Shown: positions 39,903-49,891 of the stretch, in pieces | How positions within the stretch are numbered: position 1 is the first letter of the stretch | How the letters are laid out: every line of letters starts with the position of its first letter | NCBI RefSeq assembly: GCF_004745635.1 | Contig: NZ_SRLB01000012.1 | Location: forward strand, 62,001-126,000 | Length of the DNA stretch: 64,000 nt | Direction of reading: 5' to 3' | Source: Methylobacterium nonmethylotrophicum | GTDB lineage: Bacteria; Pseudomonadota; Alphaproteobacteria; Rhizobiales; Beijerinckiaceae | Position numbers and translations under genes: made by a program | Notes under the pieces: generated by a model | What the model saw: the letters and a program-made list of their open reading frames with translations, nothing else | Databases searched by the model: none | What the model was told of the DNA's origin: nothing

Positions 39903-42900
39903 ATGTTCGCCACCTTCGTCGACCGGCCCGTCCTGGCGGGCGTGATCTCGGTGCTCATCACCCTGATCGGGGCCGTGGCGGGCGTCTCCCTGCCGATCGC
40001 CCAGTTCCCCGAGATCGCGCCGCCGATCATCAACATCCAGGCGACCTATCCGGGCGCCACCGCGCAGCAGGCCTACGAGGCGATCGCGATCCCCCTCGAG
40101 CAGGAGGTCAACGGCGCGCAGAACCTGATCTACATCAGCTCGACCAGCAACGCCGACGGCAGCGTCACCATGGACGCGACCTTCGAGGTCGGCTCCGACC
40201 TCAACGCCGCCGCCGCCGACGTGCTGACCCGGGCCCAGCGCGCCGAGTCGCGCCTGCCGCAGGCGGTGCGCGACCAGGGCCTCGAGATCGTCAAGTCGTC
40301 GCGCCAGCGCCTCGGCAACGTCGTGCTCTACAGCGACGACAACCGCTACGACGAGCTCTTCCTGTCGAACTGGGCCGAGACCCAGGTGATCAAGCCCCTG
40401 CGCCGGGTCGCCGGCATGGGCCGCATCGTCAACTTCTCCAACCAGCGCTACGCGATGCGGGTCTGGCTCGACCCGGCCCGGATGGAGTCGCTCGGAATCG
40501 GTCCGAGCCAGATCGTCCAGGCGGTCGAGCAGCAGAACGCCCAGATCACCGTCGGCTCGCTGGGCAAGGAGCCGGTGCGCGACGCGCCCGCCTTCGAGCT
40601 GCAGATCGTCACCAAGGGCCGCCTGACGGAAGTCAGGGAATTCGCCGACATCGTGATCCGGGCCAATCCCGACGGCTCGGTGGTGCGCATCCGCGACGTC
40701 GGCCGGGTCGAGCTGGGCTCGGAGCAGTACGGCAGCCGCTCGACCTACGACAACAAGCCCGCCGCCTCGCTCGGCCTGTACCAGAACCCGGAGGCCAACG
40801 CCGTCGAGGTGATGAAGGGCGTCCGCGCCACGATGAAGGATCTGGCCAAGCGCTTCCCGCCGGGCCTGCAGTACAGGATCGCCCTCGACCGCACCGAGTT
40901 CGTCAACGCCTCGATCCACGAGGTGATCAAGACCCTGATCGAGGCGATCGTCCTGGTCGTCGTCATCACCTACCTGTTCCTGCAATCCTGGCGCGCGACC
41001 CTGATCCCGGCCATTGCCGTGCCGGTGGCGCTGATCGGCACCTTCGGGCCGATGGCGCTGCTCGGCTTCTCGTTCAACACCCTGAGCCTGCTCGGCCTGG
41101 TGCTGGCGGTGGGGCTGGTCGTCGACGACGCGATCATCGTGGTCGAGAACACCGAGCGGCTGATGGAGGAGGGGCAGGACCCCCGCGAGGCCGCCCGCGC
41201 GGCGGTGAACGAGGTGGCGGGCCCGGTCATCGCCACCACCCTGGTGCTCGCCGCCCTGTTCGTGCCGGTCGCCTTCATCCCGGGGCTCACCGGCCAGCTC
41301 TACAACCAGTTCGCGCTGACCATCGCGATCTCGGTGCTGATCTCGGCGGTCGTGTCGCTCACCCTCACGCCGGCGCTCTGCGCCCTGCTGCTCAAGCCCC
41401 ACGGCGAGGCGGCGCAGACGAGCCGCTGGCGGGCCCCCCTGCGCTGGTTCAACGCCGCCCTCGACCGGGCGACCGGGTTCGCGGTCGGCTCGGCGGGCCG
41501 CCTCTCGCGCCACCTCGTCGCCACGGGGCTCGTCTTCCTCGCCTTCGGGGGGCTCACCGCCTGGATGGTCATGAGCCGCCCGAGCGCCTTCGTGCCGCAG
41601 GAGGACCAGGGCTACTTCTTCGCCGACATCGCGATGCCGAAGGGCGCCGCGGTCAGCCGCACCGCCGCGATGGTGGCGGAGGTAGGCCGAGCCGTCCTGG
41701 CGGAGCCTTCGGCCGCCGGCACGATCGGGGTCGCCGGGCGCGGCATCCTGGCCGACGTCACGGCGCCGTTCTACGGCTTCCAGATCCCGACCCTCAAGCC
41801 CTGGGACCAGCGCACCGAGACGGTCAACGACGTGATCGGAAAATTGCGCCGGCAGTTCAGGAACCACCCGGACGGGGTCCTGCGCATCGTCGATCCCTCG
41901 CCGCTGCCGGGCCTCGGCTCCCGCGGCGGCCTGACGCTGGAATTGCAGGACCGCAGCGGCGAGGGCGGGCTCACGCTCGCCCGGACCGCCGAGAGCTTCA
42001 TCGCGGAACTCAAGACGCTGCCCGAGATCGGCGGCGCCACCGCCACCACGAGCTACGGCGTGCCGCAACTGCGCCTCGACATCGACCGGGCCAAGGCCGA
42101 GCAGCTCGGGGTGAGCCTGCCATCGCTGTTCGACGCGCTCGGCACCTATGTCGGCTCGTCCTTCGTCAACCTGTTCAACAAGTTCGGCTTCGTCTACCAG
42201 GTCTACGTCCAGAGCGAGTCGCAGGGGCGGCGCACGTTCGAGGACCTGTCGCGCCTCACGGTGCCGAACAACCGCGGCGAGCCGGTGCAGATCGGCGCGC
42301 TCGTCACGCCCCGCTTCGTCAGCGGTCCGACCGCGGTCCTGTCCTACAACACCTACCCGGCGATCGAGATCTCCCTCGACACCGCCGAGAGCGCGAGCTC
42401 GGGCGCGGCGATCGCCGCCGTCGAGCGCCTGGCCGGCACGGCTTTGCCGGGCGACTACGCGGTGGAATGGACCGAGGTCGCCTACCAGGAGAAGATCGCC
42501 GGCGGCTGGGCGCCGCTGATCTTCGGGCTGGGCGTGGTGACGATCGTGCTGCTGCTCGCCGGCCAGTACGAGAGCCTGAGGCTGCCCTTCGTGGTGATCC
42601 TGGTGACCCCGCTCGCGCTCTTCGGCGCCGTCGGGGCGCTCGCCCTGCGCGACCTGCCCCTCGACATCTTCGGGCAGATCGGCCTGCTCCTCCTCGTGGG
42701 CCTCGCCGCCAAGAACGCGATCCTGCTCGTCTCCTTCGCGCGCGACCTGCGGGAGAAAGGCGAGGACGCCGTGACAGCTGCGAAAGGCGCGGTGCGGCTG
42801 CGCCTGCGGCCGATCCTGATGACCTCCTTCGCCTTCATCCTCGGCTCGGTGCCGCTCGCCGTCGCCACGGGGGCCAGCGCCAATGCCCGGATCTCGATGG

Positions 42901-43049
42901 GGACGGTGGTGATCGGGGGCCTCCTCGTCGCGACTTTGCTCACCCTGTTCGTCACCCCGGTCTTCTACGTCGCGGCCGAGCGCCTGGCGGCGCGGCCCGG
43001 GCGCAAGGGCGCGCAGGAGCCGGAGCCCGCGCCGCAGCCGGCGGAGTAG
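39903..43049 (+). CDS. Multidrug efflux RND transporter permease
   Basis: A 1048-residue hydrophobe/amphiphile (HAE1) RND pump of the AcrB/MexF size class: twelve membrane helices and two large periplasmic loops. It shows MFATFVDRPVLAGVISVLITLIGAVAGVSLPIAQFPEIAPP at the start, the porter-domain ATYPGATAQQAYEAIAIPLEQEVNG, the proton-relay Asp pair in LVVDDAIIVVENTE near residue 408, and the C-terminal LLLVGLAAKNAILLVSFA with the relay Lys. The ATG at 39903 is used. It works with the divergent adaptor and probably with TolC; substrates cannot be predicted. Confidence 0.95.
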   Translation: MFATFVDRPVLAGVISVLITLIGAVAGVSLPIAQFPEIAPPIINIQATYPGATAQQAYEAIAIPLEQEVNGAQNLIYISSTSNADGSVTMDATFEVGSDLNAAAADVLTRAQRAESRLPQAVRDQGLEIVKSSRQRLGNVVLYSDDNRYDELFLSNWAETQVIKPLRRVAGMGRIVNFSNQRYAMRVWLDPARMESLGIGPSQIVQAVEQQNAQITVGSLGKEPVRDAPAFELQIVTKGRLTEVREFADIVIRANPDGSVVRIRDVGRVELGSEQYGSRSTYDNKPAASLGLYQNPEANAVEVMKGVRATMKDLAKRFPPGLQYRIALDRTEFVNASIHEVIKTLIEAIVLVVVITYLFLQSWRATLIPAIAVPVALIGTFGPMALLGFSFNTLSLLGLVLAVGLVVDDAIIVVENTERLMEEGQDPREAARAAVNEVAGPVIATTLVLAALFVPVAFIPGLTGQLYNQFALTIAISVLISAVVSLTLTPALCALLLKPHGEAAQTSRWRAPLRWFNAALDRATGFAVGSAGRLSRHLVATGLVFLAFGGLTAWMVMSRPSAFVPQEDQGYFFADIAMPKGAAVSRTAAMVAEVGRAVLAEPSAAGTIGVAGRGILADVTAPFYGFQIPTLKPWDQRTETVNDVIGKLRRQFRNHPDGVLRIVDPSPLPGLGSRGGLTLELQDRSGEGGLTLARTAESFIAELKTLPEIGGATATTSYGVPQLRLDIDRAKAEQLGVSLPSLFDALGTYVGSSFVNLFNKFGFVYQVYVQSESQGRRTFEDLSRLTVPNNRGEPVQIGALVTPRFVSGPTAVLSYNTYPAIEISLDTAESASSGAAIAAVERLAGTALPGDYAVEWTEVAYQEKIAGGWAPLIFGLGVVTIVLLLAGQYESLRLPFVVILVTPLALFGAVGALALRDLPLDIFGQIGLLLLVGLAAKNAILLVSFARDLREKGEDAVTAAKGAVRLRLRPILMTSFAFILGSVPLAVATGASANARISMGTVVIGGLLVATLLTLFVTPVFYVAAERLAARPGRKGAQEPEPAPQPAE

Positions 43050-43240
43050 GGCGCCGCTCCGGCCTGTGGACGGCGGTGGAGGGGACTCGCGCCGGTACTC
43101 CCGTTGAGCTTTCATTTACGCCGGGCCGGCAGGGTCCTCCCATAGGCAGCGTAACCCTGGGCGGCCCCGGCTTTCCGACCCTCCTCGAGCCCACGGGCGG
43201 GGAGACGGCGGCCGCGGGCGGCGCGGGATCCGAGGGGTCG

Positions 43241-44521
43241 ATGGCGGGATCTTGGAAGAGCGGTTCCTCGCGTCCGGAGACGGAGCGGGGGGCCCTCCGG
43301 CCGATGCCGGTCGTACGGTGGGCGGCGGTGGCGGGGATCGCGCTGGCGGCGGCCAATTGCGCCGGACCGACGCCGAAGCAGCTGGCGGTGCGGAGCACCG
43401 TCCGCGAGATCGACCCGAAATACGGCGTCGCCGCGAGCCCGCGGCTCTACGGCGAGAACGACAAGATCCCGAAGGGCGGCGGCCGGCAGATGACCGGCAA
43501 GCCCTACGTGGTCGCAGGCCGCACCTACGTGCCGCGCCAGGACGCCCGGGGGTACGTGCGCGAGGGCCTGGCCTCCTGGTACGGCACCGCCTTCCACGGC
43601 CGCCAGACCGCCAACGGCGAGGTGTTCGACCGCTTCTCGGTCGCAGCCGCGCACCCGACCCTGCCGCTGCCGAGCTACGCCCGGGTCACCAACCTGGCGA
43701 ACGGCCACTCGATGGTGGTGCGCGTCAACGACCGCGGCCCGTACCATGCCGACCGGCTGATGGACGTGTCGCAGGCGGTGGCCGAGGCGCTGGATTTCCG
43801 CCGCCGCGGCACCACCCGGGTCCGCGTCGAATATGTCGGCAAGGCCTCGGTCGGCGGCAGCGACGACCGCAAGCTGATGGCCACCTTACGCACCGACGGC
43901 ACCCCGGCGGGCTCGCCCGCCGGCGCCAACATCATGGTGGCGGAGGCCAGCGAGGAGGCGAGGGAGGAGCCCAGGGCCTTCGCGTTCCGCCGGCCCGAGC
44001 CGGAGCCGGTCCGCCCGATCGTCGAGCGGCCGCGGGTGGCCGCCCCGGTGCGGATCGCCGAGGTCGAGCCGGAGGTCCTGCGCCGGGACGTCGCTCCCGC
44101 GCCGGCACGCATGCAAGCCCGCCTGGCCGAGGCGCCCCGCGCGCCGGCCCGCCTGCAGGCTCAGGCCCCGACCCGCATGGCCGCAATCGAGGGCCTCAAC
44201 CCGGCGCTCGCCGCGCCGCGCGCCGCCAGGCCCGCGCCGGCCCCCGCCGCGGCCCACCGGCCGGCCCCGCCGAGCCAGGCCCTCGCCTTCGCGGCCCATC
44301 GCCCGCAGGCGCCGGACCGCGCCTCCCTGGCCCAGGTGATGCAGGCCGCCGCGCAGCCCGCCGGCGCCAGGGGCGGGGCCAAGGACGGAACGAGGAGCGG
44401 TCCGCTGCCGATCGCCCCGCCGCTGCGCCTCGCCAGCGCCCAGAGGGCCAGGGACGACGCGAAGGAGCAGGGCCACAGGCCCGGCCAGCCGCCGCGATCC
44501 AAGGTGGCAGGGATGTATTGA
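43241..44521 (+). CDS. rlpA: Septal ring lytic transglycosylase RlpA family protein
   Basis: A 426-residue RlpA-like protein. The double-psi beta-barrel domain (residues about 105-195) contains GLASWYGTAFHGRQTANGEVFDRFSVAAAHPTLPLPSYARVTNLANG and RVNDRGPYHADRLMDVSQAVAEALDF, including the Asp/His of active RlpA. The N-terminus is hydrophobic (AAVAGIALAAANCAG) with a lipobox-like Cys, though Asn at -1 is atypical. The C-terminal 200 residues are Ala/Pro/Arg-rich and disordered, with no SPOR domain visible. ATG 43241 follows GAGGGG; ATG 43304 is an alternative. The dac gene follows. Confidence 0.88.
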   Translation: MAGSWKSGSSRPETERGALRPMPVVRWAAVAGIALAAANCAGPTPKQLAVRSTVREIDPKYGVAASPRLYGENDKIPKGGGRQMTGKPYVVAGRTYVPRQDARGYVREGLASWYGTAFHGRQTANGEVFDRFSVAAAHPTLPLPSYARVTNLANGHSMVVRVNDRGPYHADRLMDVSQAVAEALDFRRRGTTRVRVEYVGKASVGGSDDRKLMATLRTDGTPAGSPAGANIMVAEASEEAREEPRAFAFRRPEPEPVRPIVERPRVAAPVRIAEVEPEVLRRDVAPAPARMQARLAEAPRAPARLQAQAPTRMAAIEGLNPALAAPRAARPAPAPAAAHRPAPPSQALAFAAHRPQAPDRASLAQVMQAAAQPAGARGGAKDGTRSGPLPIAPPLRLASAQRARDDAKEQGHRPGQPPRSKVAGMY

Positions 44522-44741
44522 GGGCCGCCCGGCGCCTCGGCCGGGATCGCGGGCGTCGCGCTCGCCCGCCCGCGGCCTGATCCCGAGCGGCGGGCGGGAT
44601 AAACCGTGGTCGCCGGCGGATCGTCCGCCCCGGCAAAGGTTCCTCATCCCGCACTGCGGCACAGGCGCGGTTGCGCGGGCCGGAGTGTGGCGGCAGAGTG
44701 CGGCAGTTCTCCGGACGACCGGGGATTCGAGTGGCAGGGGT

Positions 44742-45992
44742 ATGCGTGTGAGAGCGACCACCGGAGCCGGCAGGGCGCTCGCGCGCCGCGCCGCGCGGTT
44801 TGGCCGGGGCGTGGCCCCGGGCGTGGGCCTCGGCCTGGCCCTGGCGGCCTTCCTCGGCATCCAGGAGGTGCGCGCGCAAGCCTTCCAGACGCTCGCGCCG
44901 CACGCGATCCTGATCGACGCCGATACCGGCGCGGTCCTGTTCGAGAAGGGCGCCGACGAGCCGTTCTCGCCCGCCAGCATGGCCAAGCTGATGACCGTCG
45001 AGGTGCTCTTCGACGAGATGCGCAAGGGCAAGCTCACCCCCGACACCGAGTTCACGATCAGCGAGAATGCCTGGCGCCGCGGCGGCGCCGGGGGCGGCGG
45101 CTCCTCGATGTTCGCCCAGCTCAACAGCAAGGTGAAGCTGCCCGACCTCCTGCGCGGCATCATCGTGCAGTCCGGCAACGACGCGGCGATCGCGGCGGCC
45201 GAGGGCGTCGCCGGCACCGAGGACAATTTTTCCCAGATCATGAACCGGCACGCGCGTGAGATCGGGCTCGAGCGCTCGACCTTCCGCAACGCCACCGGCT
45301 ACTCGGCGCCGGACCAGAAGGTGACGGCCCGCGATCTCGCCAAGCTCGCCATTCACCTGATCGAGGCCTATCCGGAACAATACAAGCTGTTCGCCGAGCG
45401 CGAGTTCACCTGGAACAAGATCCGCCAGCAGAACCGCAACCCGCTGCTGACCCTCGAGGTCGGCGCCGACGGGCTGAAGACCGGCTACCTCGAGGAATCC
45501 GGCTACGGCCTGACCGGCTCGGCGGTGCAGAACGGCCAGCGCCTGGTCCTGGTGGTGAGCGGCCTCAAGACCGCCCGCGACCGCGCCGCGGAAGCGCGCA
45601 AGCTCCTCGACTGGGGCTTTCGCGCCTTCGAGGCGCGCCAGGTCTTCAACGCCGGCGAGACCGTGGCGGAGGCCGAGACCTTCGGGGGCGAGAAGGGCCG
45701 GGTGCCGCTGGTGACGAAGAAGCCGGTGCGGCTGCTGCTGCCGCGGGGCAACAGCGACCGCCTGGTGGCGCGCGCCACCTACCAGGGCCCGCTGACCGCG
45801 CCGGTGCAGAGCGGGCGCGAGGTCGGCCGGCTCAAGGTCACCCGCGGCGAGCAGGTGGTGCTCGACATGCCGCTCTACACCGCCGAGGCCGTGCCCGCCG
45901 GCAGCATGACCCAGCGCGCCCTCGACGCGGCGCTCGAGGTCGGCACCGGCTGGTTCCGCCAGGCCCTCAGCCGGATCACCAGCAAGTCGTGA
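44742..45992 (+). CDS. dacA: D-alanyl-D-alanine carboxypeptidase (penicillin-binding protein 5/6 family)
   Basis: A 416-residue periplasmic serine DD-carboxypeptidase trimming peptidoglycan pentapeptides. It has a signal peptide (VAPGVGLGLALAAFLGIQEVRAQ), SxxK as SMAK near residue 79, SxN as SGN near 144 and KTG near 246, then the PBP5 C-terminal domain (VPLVTKKPVRLLLPRGNSDRLVARATYQGPLTAPV) and a C-terminal amphipathic helix (ALEVGTGWFRQALSRI). The ATG follows GGCAGGGG. The stop overlaps the GTG of tmk by 4 nt; the set rlpA-dacA-tmk-holB is a conserved alphaproteobacterial string. Confidence 0.94.
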   Translation: MRVRATTGAGRALARRAARFGRGVAPGVGLGLALAAFLGIQEVRAQAFQTLAPHAILIDADTGAVLFEKGADEPFSPASMAKLMTVEVLFDEMRKGKLTPDTEFTISENAWRRGGAGGGGSSMFAQLNSKVKLPDLLRGIIVQSGNDAAIAAAEGVAGTEDNFSQIMNRHAREIGLERSTFRNATGYSAPDQKVTARDLAKLAIHLIEAYPEQYKLFAEREFTWNKIRQQNRNPLLTLEVGADGLKTGYLEESGYGLTGSAVQNGQRLVLVVSGLKTARDRAAEARKLLDWGFRAFEARQVFNAGETVAEAETFGGEKGRVPLVTKKPVRLLLPRGNSDRLVARATYQGPLTAPVQSGREVGRLKVTRGEQVVLDMPLYTAEAVPAGSMTQRALDAALEVGTGWFRQALSRITSKS

Positions 45993-46711
45993 CCGGCGCA
46001 TCGCCAGCGGAGGCGGCCGGGTCCCGGCCTCCCGGCTGCTTCATCACCTTCGAGGGCGGCGAGGGCGCCGGCAAGTCGACGCAGATCGCCCGCCTGGCCG
46101 CCTGGCTGCGCGCCGGCACCGAGGGTGTGCCCGCCCCCCGCGAGGTGGTGACCACCCGCGAGCCCGGCGGCTCGCCCCGGGCCGAGCGGATCCGCGCCGC
46201 GGTGCTGGCGGGCGTCGCCAAGCCCTACGGCCCCTTCGCCGAGGCCCTGCTCTTCGCCGCCGCCCGCCTCGACCACCTCGCGACCCTGATCCGCCCGAGC
46301 CTCGCCCGCGGCGCCGTCGTGCTGTGCGACCGCTTCAGCGATTCGACGCGGGCCTATCAGGGTGCGGCCGGCGGGGTGGAGCCCGGGACGCTCGCGGCCC
46401 TCGAGCGGGTGGTGGTCGGCCCGACCCGGCCGGACCTGACCCTGATCCTCGACCTGCCGCCGGAGATCGGGCTTGCCCGCGCCCGCCAGCGCGACCGCGC
46501 CGCCGCCCGCGGCCCCGACCGGTTCGAGGCCGAGGCCTTGGGGTTCCACGAGCGCCTGCGGGCGGCCTACCGGGCGATCGCCGAGGCCGAGCCGGCGCGC
46601 TGCGCCGTCATCGACGCGCAAGGGGCGCCGGAGGCCGTCGCGCAGGCGATCCGCGCCGCCGTGGCGGCCCGCCTGCCGCATCTCGCCGAGGGGAAACCCG
46701 ATGCCGCCTGA
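45989..46711 (+). CDS. tmk: dTMP kinase
   Basis: A 240-residue thymidylate kinase. P-loop FEGGEGAGKST is near residue 21, the TTREPGGSPRAERIR substrate segment near 50, the DR(Y/F) motif in VLCDRFSDSTRAYQG near 110, and the lid region RARQRDRAAARGPDRFEAE near 160. It starts at GTG 45989, overlapping the dacA stop, and overlaps holB by 11 nt, so expression of the three is coupled. The first 20 residues are an unstructured extension. Confidence 0.94.
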   Translation: MTGASPAEAAGSRPPGCFITFEGGEGAGKSTQIARLAAWLRAGTEGVPAPREVVTTREPGGSPRAERIRAAVLAGVAKPYGPFAEALLFAAARLDHLATLIRPSLARGAVVLCDRFSDSTRAYQGAAGGVEPGTLAALERVVVGPTRPDLTLILDLPPEIGLARARQRDRAAARGPDRFEAEALGFHERLRAAYRAIAEAEPARCAVIDAQGAPEAVAQAIRAAVAARLPHLAEGKPDAA

Positions 46712-47729
46712 GCGGGGCGAGGACGAGGTCGAGCCCGGCGAGATCCCGGGGGTGCCGCGCCCGCGGGAGCGGCCGGACCTGTTCGGCCAGGAGGCGGCCG
46801 AGCGGGCGTTCCGCGAGGCGATCGGCGCCGGGCGGCTGCACCATGCCTGGCTCCTCGGCGGGCCGAAGGGCATCGGCAAGGCGACCCTCGCCTTCCGGGT
46901 CGCCCGCCACCTGCTGGCCCGCGGCGATGGGCATGGCGTGCCCGACAGCCTGGCGCTGCCCCCCGGCCACCCGGTGGCGCGCCAGGTCGCGGGCCTCGCC
47001 CATCCCAACCTGGTCCTGCTGCGCCGCCAGAAGGCGCCCGGCGCCAAGACGGTGCCGACCCAGATCGGCGTCGACGCCGCCCGGCGCGCGATGCACCTGT
47101 TCGGGTCGACCGCGGCCGATGCGGGCTACCGGATCTGCATCGTCGACTGCGCCGACGAGCTCAACCTCGCCAGCGCCAACGCGCTCCTGAAGGTGATCGA
47201 GGAGCCGCCGCCGCGCTCGCTGTTCCTGATCGTCAGCCACGCCCCCGGCCGCCTCCTGCCGACGATCCGCTCGCGCTGCCGGCGCCTTGCCCTCAAGCCG
47301 CTCCCGGCCGGGGAGGTGGCCCGCGTGCTGCGCGGCCTCGAGGCTCCGCACCCGCCGGATCTGATCGCGCGGGCGGCGGCCCTGAGCGAGGGCTCGGTCG
47401 CCCGCGCCCTCGACCTCCTCGATCCCGACACCCTCGGGGTGGTCGACGAGGTCGAGGCGCTGCTGGCGCAGGGCGACCGGCCGGACTGGCGCCGGGCCCT
47501 GCGGCTCGCCGAGCGCCTCGCCGGCCGCGACGCCGACGGGCTCTACGCCGCCGCCCTCGACACGGTGCAGCGGCGGCTGGCCGCCGAGATCGAGCGCCGC
47601 CAGGGCGAGCCGCCGGCCCGCCTCGCCGCCCTGGCGGACGCCGCCGAGCGCGCCGCCCGGGCCGCCCGGGAGGCGCAGGTCTACAACCTCGACCGGCGGC
47701 CGGTGGTGCTGTCGCTGTTCGGCGCCTGA
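46701..47729 (+). CDS. holB: DNA polymerase III delta' subunit
   Basis: A 342-residue clamp-loader subunit. The AAA+ fold shows LFGQEAAERAFREAIGAGRLHHAWLLGGPKGIGKATLAFRVARHLL (degenerate P-loop GGPKGIGKAT), ICIVDCADELNLASANALLKVIEEPPPRSLFLIVSHAPGRLLPTIRSRC with the sensor-1 and arginine-finger SRC motif, and a C-terminal helical collar domain. The ATG at 46701 lies inside the end of tmk. Position after tmk is classical for holB. Confidence 0.93.
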   Translation: MPPERGEDEVEPGEIPGVPRPRERPDLFGQEAAERAFREAIGAGRLHHAWLLGGPKGIGKATLAFRVARHLLARGDGHGVPDSLALPPGHPVARQVAGLAHPNLVLLRRQKAPGAKTVPTQIGVDAARRAMHLFGSTAADAGYRICIVDCADELNLASANALLKVIEEPPPRSLFLIVSHAPGRLLPTIRSRCRRLALKPLPAGEVARVLRGLEAPHPPDLIARAAALSEGSVARALDLLDPDTLGVVDEVEALLAQGDRPDWRRALRLAERLAGRDADGLYAAALDTVQRRLAAEIERRQGEPPARLAALADAAERAARAAREAQVYNLDRRPVVLSLFGA

Positions 47730-47735
47730 GCCTTC

Positions 47736-48587
47736 ATGCGGATCTTCCCCCTCTCCGACCTGCACCTCGAGCGCCGGCCGCTGGCGGCTTTGCCGGTGCC
47801 GACGCGCGCCTTCGACCTCCTGGTCTGCGCCGGCGACGTCTGGGAGGGCGAGCCGGAGCGGGGCCTCGCCGCACTCCTGCAGCTCGCCGGCGACCGGCCG
47901 GTGGTGCTGGTGCCGGGCAACCACGAGCGCTACGCGCCGGCGGGCGATCCCCGCACCGCCCCGGCGCTGCTGGCGGCGCTGGCGGCCGGGGTGGCGGCGG
48001 TCAACCGCGCGGCCGGCCGCCAGCGGGTGGTGCTGCTCGAAGGGGGCGGAGCCTGCGTGATCGGCGGCGTGCGCTTCGTCGGCGCCACCCTCTGGAGCGA
48101 CTGGCGGCTCGCCGGGCGCTGGCTCTCCGCCGATGCGCCGGACCGGCCCGCGGACCCGGTCGCCCATGCCGCCGCCCGCATGACCGACCCGGCGACCGGC
48201 TCGCGGGAGTACCGGGCGATCCGCCTCGGCGACGGCACGCCCTGGACGCCGCAGGCCGCCATGGCGGCCCACGCCGCCGACCGGGCGAGCATGATGGCCG
48301 CGCTCGCCCGCCCGCATCCGGGCCCGACCGTCGCGGTCACCCACCACCCGCCGATCCCGGAGACCGCCGACCGCTATCGCGACGCCCCCGGCGTGCCCTG
48401 GTGGGTGCCGGCCTTCTACGCCACCACGCTGCTCGCCGACCTGCCGGCCGCCCACCGGCCGCACCTCTGGATCTCGGGCCACTTCCACGCCGGCCACGAC
48501 CTCGTGCTCCACGCCACCCGCTGCCTGGCCAACCCCGTCGAGGGCCGCACCTTCGATCCCGGCCTCGTGGCGGAGGTGGCGGGCTGA
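47736..48587 (+). CDS. Metallophosphoesterase
   Basis: A 283-residue calcineurin-like phosphoesterase. It carries the five metal-binding blocks: DLHLE near residue 8, CAGDVWEGE near 32, PGNHERY near 57, the THHPP block in VTHHPPIPET near 208 and SGHFHAGHD near 248. ATG 47736 is 6 bp after the holB stop, so it is likely co-transcribed with it, although it may act independently. Substrate class (nucleotide or protein phosphate) is not predictable. Confidence 0.88.
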   Translation: MRIFPLSDLHLERRPLAALPVPTRAFDLLVCAGDVWEGEPERGLAALLQLAGDRPVVLVPGNHERYAPAGDPRTAPALLAALAAGVAAVNRAAGRQRVVLLEGGGACVIGGVRFVGATLWSDWRLAGRWLSADAPDRPADPVAHAAARMTDPATGSREYRAIRLGDGTPWTPQAAMAAHAADRASMMAALARPHPGPTVAVTHHPPIPETADRYRDAPGVPWWVPAFYATTLLADLPAAHRPHLWISGHFHAGHDLVLHATRCLANPVEGRTFDPGLVAEVAG

Positions 48588-48911
48588 CCGGACGCGCGCA
48601 CCCGACGTCGCGCAGGGCCGGCAGGACGCCCGCACGCGTTCCCGTCTCGCCCATCGTCCGGAACCCGGCTCGGGCGGGGGAGGGACCCAGGGGCGCTCCG
48701 GCAAGCTTCGAGCCACCTGCGCGCGCCGCATGATCCGCACCATCTGATCGGCGCCAACCGCGGGGAACGACAGGGACCGGGCCCATCGGGACGTCCCTGG
48801 GAGTCGCCGCTCGGAAGGCCGCGCCTGTTCGCCACCCGTTGCGCCGGGCGCGAAAAAGGGGGTTGCGTGGCCGGGGCCGAAAAGCTAGATCGCACGGGCC
48901 TCGAGGGGCGT
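48588..48911. other. Gene-less interval with the tRNA-Pro promoter
   Basis: No gene is seen. Near the end, TTGCGT (48863-48868) and TAGATC (48886-48891) are spaced 17 bp and lie about 20 bp upstream of the mature tRNA-Pro 5' end, a good match to a housekeeping promoter. The rest shows nothing distinctive. Confidence 0.5.
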
Positions 48912-48989
48912 CGGAGCGTAGCGCAGCCCGGTTAGCGCACTAGTCTGGGGGACTAGGGGTCGGAGGTTCGAATCCTCTCGCTCCGACCA
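48912..48989 (+). tRNA. tRNA-Pro (GGG)
   Basis: Cloverleaf with acceptor stem CGGAGCG/CGCTCCG, anticodon stem CTAGT/ACTAG with loop CTGGGGG (anticodon GGG), T-arm GGTTCGAATCC, discriminator A and an encoded CCA. It marks the boundary between the housekeeping block and the accessory block and is a plausible integration site, though no duplicated 3' end was found within the window. Confidence 0.95.
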
Positions 48990-48996
48990 TTAAAGC

Positions 48997-49017
48997 CTTT
49001 GAAAACAAAGACTTTTT
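48997..49017 (+). terminator. Terminator after tRNA-Pro
   Basis: A short stem CTTTG/CAAAG with loop AAAA, followed by ACTTTTT, starting 8 bp after the tRNA CCA end. Confidence 0.5.
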
Positions 49018-49891
49018 ACCCTGGTCCCAGCGACGGTCAGGGTGCGGGCAGCGGGAACGAAGCGCGAATCGGCGCGCCGGGGTTCACCGAAGCACCCACA
49101 TTTTCCCGCGCAGCGACGTCCGGGTGCATGGTCTCGCAGCGCGAGCCCGATCGCCGTCACGGAAGAGGCCGGGAGATCGCGCCGCCGACCATGGGCGACG
49201 CCCGGGCCGAGGGTGAGGCCGCGCTGCGCCCGCCTCACCGCTGAGGAAGGGTGGAAGAGGGAGCCCGAGCCTTGGCCGAGGCGGGACCCGGAAGCCTGGG
49301 CTTGGTCGTGGAGCAGGATGTGCCGTGGCCAGAGGGCGAGGGCAGATCCGGAACAGCGCCCCGACCCGGAGCCCGGGGCGCGTCGACGGCTGATAACGGG
49401 GAGGGCGGTCAGCGCCGCGGTGGCGCACCCCGCATCGACTCCCGGATCTCCCACGGTAGGCAACCCGTCATCGTCGCGTGCGCGCGGCGTCACGGCTGTC
49501 GTCGCAGCGCACCTGCGACGAGCCGCGGCCTTGAAGCTGCGGCGCAGCCGGTCTCCGGCGGCATGCGCCAACGGGGAACCACGCGCGGCCGAGGCAGTAC
49601 GGCTCTTGATGCGGTCCCCACCCCATGTTCACGACACGCAAGCGGCGGGCGGGCTGCTCGATCGTGCCGCGGAGGGGGCCGGAACCCATCCGCATCGCCA
49701 AGTGCCACGGGCTCATGCAGGCCTGCCAGCGACACAAGGACAGGTCTCCGCAGTCAAGCAGGCTCTGCCCGACAGCGCGGCCCGTGGTCCCGAGCGAGTC
49801 CCGCCCTGATCGCCCGCACGGCTGCCGTCATTCGGTGTGATCTTCGGTGTGTGTGCGGCACGAGCCATGCGCGGCTTGCCGTCCAGGCGCG
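49018..49891. other. Long gene-less interval after tRNA-Pro
   Basis: About 870 bp in which I find no gene that I would defend. Open frames exist on both strands but translate to Arg/Pro/Ala-rich sequence without recognisable domains, and none has a good ribosome-binding site. The base composition is slightly less GC-rich than in the core genes. It could hold decayed gene remnants. Confidence 0.35.

Noticed and set aside
39807..43115. A 1102-codon minus-strand frame opposite the RND pump
   Set aside because: Antisense shadow of the pump gene; composition dominated by Arg, Gly, Asp and His without domains.
38507..44521. A continuous 2004-codon forward frame running into rlpA
   Set aside because: Only the last 426 codons look like a protein. 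The rest is antisense or out of frame to the RND adaptor and pump genes and translates to Arg/Gly/Pro-rich shadow, an effect of very high GC content.
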